Assembly: GCA_023391185.1 (NCBI GenBank)
Contig: JAEWBI010000064.1
Span: forward strand, 1-23,615
DNA length: 23,615 nucleotides
From: Bacillota bacterium
GTDB lineage: Bacteria; Bacillota_I; Bacilli_A; RF39; UBA660
Reading direction: 5' to 3'
Position numbers and translations under genes: made by a program. Numbering within the stretch: the first letter of the stretch is position 1; each line of letters starts with the position of its first letter. Below are positions 23,033 through 23,615 of this stretch, in pieces. The notes below the pieces were generated by a model. It had not been told where the DNA came from. It worked only from the letters and a program-made list of their open reading frames with translations, and did not search any database.

Positions 23033-23048
23033 GTTTATAGGTGATTGT

Positions 23049-23465
23049 ATGAGTTTAATATGGGGAATAATAATAATATTACTTGTTTTTTTAGAACTTA
23101 TGACAGTAGATGTAGTAGCGGTATGGTATGCACTTGGTGCTATTATTGCTCTTTTCATATCTTTCACAAGTGATAGTTTTGCAACTCAATTTATAGTATT
23201 TGTAATTTCAGGATCATTATTTATGATGATTTTAAGAAATATATCTATTGATTTTCTAAAAGCAAAATCAATTTTAACATCTGCCGATAAAATAATAGGT
23301 GAAAAAGGGGTAGTAACAATATCTATCTCTAAAAAGCAGTATGGTGAAGTTAAAGTAAATAAAAAGAAATGGACAGCGTACGCTGATGAACCAATTGTAA
23401 AAAATACAAAAGTTAAAGTTCTATCAGTAGATGGTGTTAGATTAAAAGTCGAACCTAAAAAATAA
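23049..23465 (+). CDS. NfeD-like short membrane protein
   Basis: The 138-residue protein has two to three N-terminal hydrophobic helices (about 3-75) with the VFLELMTVD and WYALGAIIAL pattern of NfeD proteins, then a soluble C-terminal domain (about 80-138) with the NfeD OB-fold strands: GEKGVVTISIS, GEVKVNKKKWTAYAD, VKVLSVDGVRLKVEP. The short form lacks the ClpP-like protease domain. NfeD proteins partner with SPFH/flotillin proteins in membrane organisation, but no SPFH gene is seen here. I chose the ATG at 23049 because the in-frame ATG at 23031 overlaps the -10 promoter element. Confidence 0.87.
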   Translation: MSLIWGIIIILLVFLELMTVDVVAVWYALGAIIALFISFTSDSFATQFIVFVISGSLFMMILRNISIDFLKAKSILTSADKIIGEKGVVTISISKKQYGEVKVNKKKWTAYADEPIVKNTKVKVLSVDGVRLKVEPKK

Positions 23466-23484
23466 TAGTAAATATTATTTTTTT
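23458..23484 (+). terminator. Intrinsic terminator after the NfeD-like gene
   Basis: AAAAATAATA (23458-23467) pairs with TATTATTTTT (23473-23482), with a 5-base loop and T tail. The stem has no G-C pair, so strength is uncertain. Confidence 0.55.
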
Positions 23485-23491
23485 ATTTTGT

Positions 23492-23511
23492 ATATACAGT
23501 TAATATACAGT
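23492..23511 (+). repeat. Short direct repeat ATATACAGT x2
   Basis: ATATACAGT occurs at 23492-23500 and 23503-23511, an 11-bp period, seven bases upstream of the -35 of the next gene. It may be a regulator site or chance in AT-rich DNA. Confidence 0.35.
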
Positions 23512-23517
23512 GGTTTG

Positions 23518-23546
23518 TTGTTTTGTATGGCTTTTTATAGTATAAT
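23518..23546 (+). promoter_or_regulatory. Promoter with ultrashort leader
   Basis: TTGTTT (23518-23523), a 17-bp spacer and TATAAT (23541-23546). Predicted start near 23553 coincides with AGGTGAG, 12 bases before the GTG start at 23565. Confidence 0.55.
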
Positions 23547-23564
23547 CATGATAGGTGAGAAAAA

Positions 23565-23615
23565 GTGAAATATAAGGTTAATAATGTAGAAATTAATTAT
23601 ATAAATTATGGTGAA
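23565..23615 (+). CDS. Alpha/beta-hydrolase-like protein, N-terminal fragment
   Basis: Only 17 codons are in the window, starting at GTG with AGGTGAG (23553-23559) upstream. The peptide MKYKVNNVEINYINYGE matches the usual opening of alpha/beta-fold hydrolases (a V-N-x-V-x-I-x-Y-x-x-x-G-E strand pair before the HG motif). The catalytic residues lie beyond the edge, so the family call rests on this opening pattern only. Confidence 0.55.
   Translation, partial: MKYKVNNVEINYINYGE

Noticed and set aside
23031..23048. Upstream ATG start for the NfeD-like gene
   Set aside because: The ATG at 23031 is part of the -10 element TATAATG and would precede the transcript start.
1..23615. tRNA, rRNA, CRISPR array or prophage
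   Set aside because: No cloverleaf, rRNA core, regularly spaced repeats or phage structural genes were seen; only the IS3 tail at the left edge is mobile.

Overview
The window is AT-rich (roughly a quarter to 30% G+C by eye) and shows Firmicutes-type signals: strong AGGAGG/AGGTG ribosome-binding sites, extended -10 promoters (TGnTATAAT), short U-tailed terminators, and a gene set (FeoAB with a tiny FeoB-associated Cys protein, PgeF, SipW-like peptidase, NfeD, NiCo riboswitch) typical of low-GC Bacillota. TGA is used as a stop (feoA, feoB, the DUF5305-like gene), so the code is standard rather than mycoplasmal. I infer an uncultured, probably gut-associated Bacilli/Erysipelotrichia-like lineage; the species cannot be named from this sequence.

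Layout. 1-126: tail of an IS3-family transposase and its probable right end. 187-2273: a putative zinc-binding protein, a thioredoxin-type glutathione peroxidase and a thioredoxin reductase, reading as a peroxide-defence unit. 2308-3360 (minus strand): a secreted protein with a prepilin-like N-terminus. 3550-5046: a HAD-like phosphatase fused to an LPLAT/PlsC acyltransferase. 5195-7474: a membrane hybrid histidine kinase with two receiver domains. 7598-10540: two unrecognised proteins, a P-loop kinase-like protein and an HD hydrolase.

10696-14342 is the most striking region: a four-gene cluster with a TasA/camelysin-like secreted subunit, a second secreted protein with two CBM2-like beta-sandwich regions, a SipW (ER/archaeal-type) signal peptidase fused to a polytopic membrane domain, and a DUF5305-like two-pass membrane protein. 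Both secreted precursors share a QTLNIxGxAxI motif just after the hydrophobic segment. I read this as a self-contained export and assembly locus for a surface fibre that may bind polysaccharide.

14445-15791 holds a GNAT acetyltransferase and PgeF. 15848-18239 is an iron(II) uptake operon (feoA-feoB-45-aa Cys protein) behind a promoter whose start region lies in a perfect 9-bp inverted repeat. A TetR regulator and a nucleoside 2-deoxyribosyltransferase-like protein follow. At 19756-19846 there is a NiCo (czcD-type) riboswitch with an overlapping terminator, controlling an 841-aa P2-like cation ATPase. Divalent-metal import and metal-triggered efflux are therefore encoded within about 7 kb. The window ends with a small one-pass membrane protein, a short NfeD-like protein and the first 17 codons of an alpha/beta hydrolase-like gene. 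No tRNA, rRNA or CRISPR array was seen, and no gene-free stretch exceeds about 205 bases.
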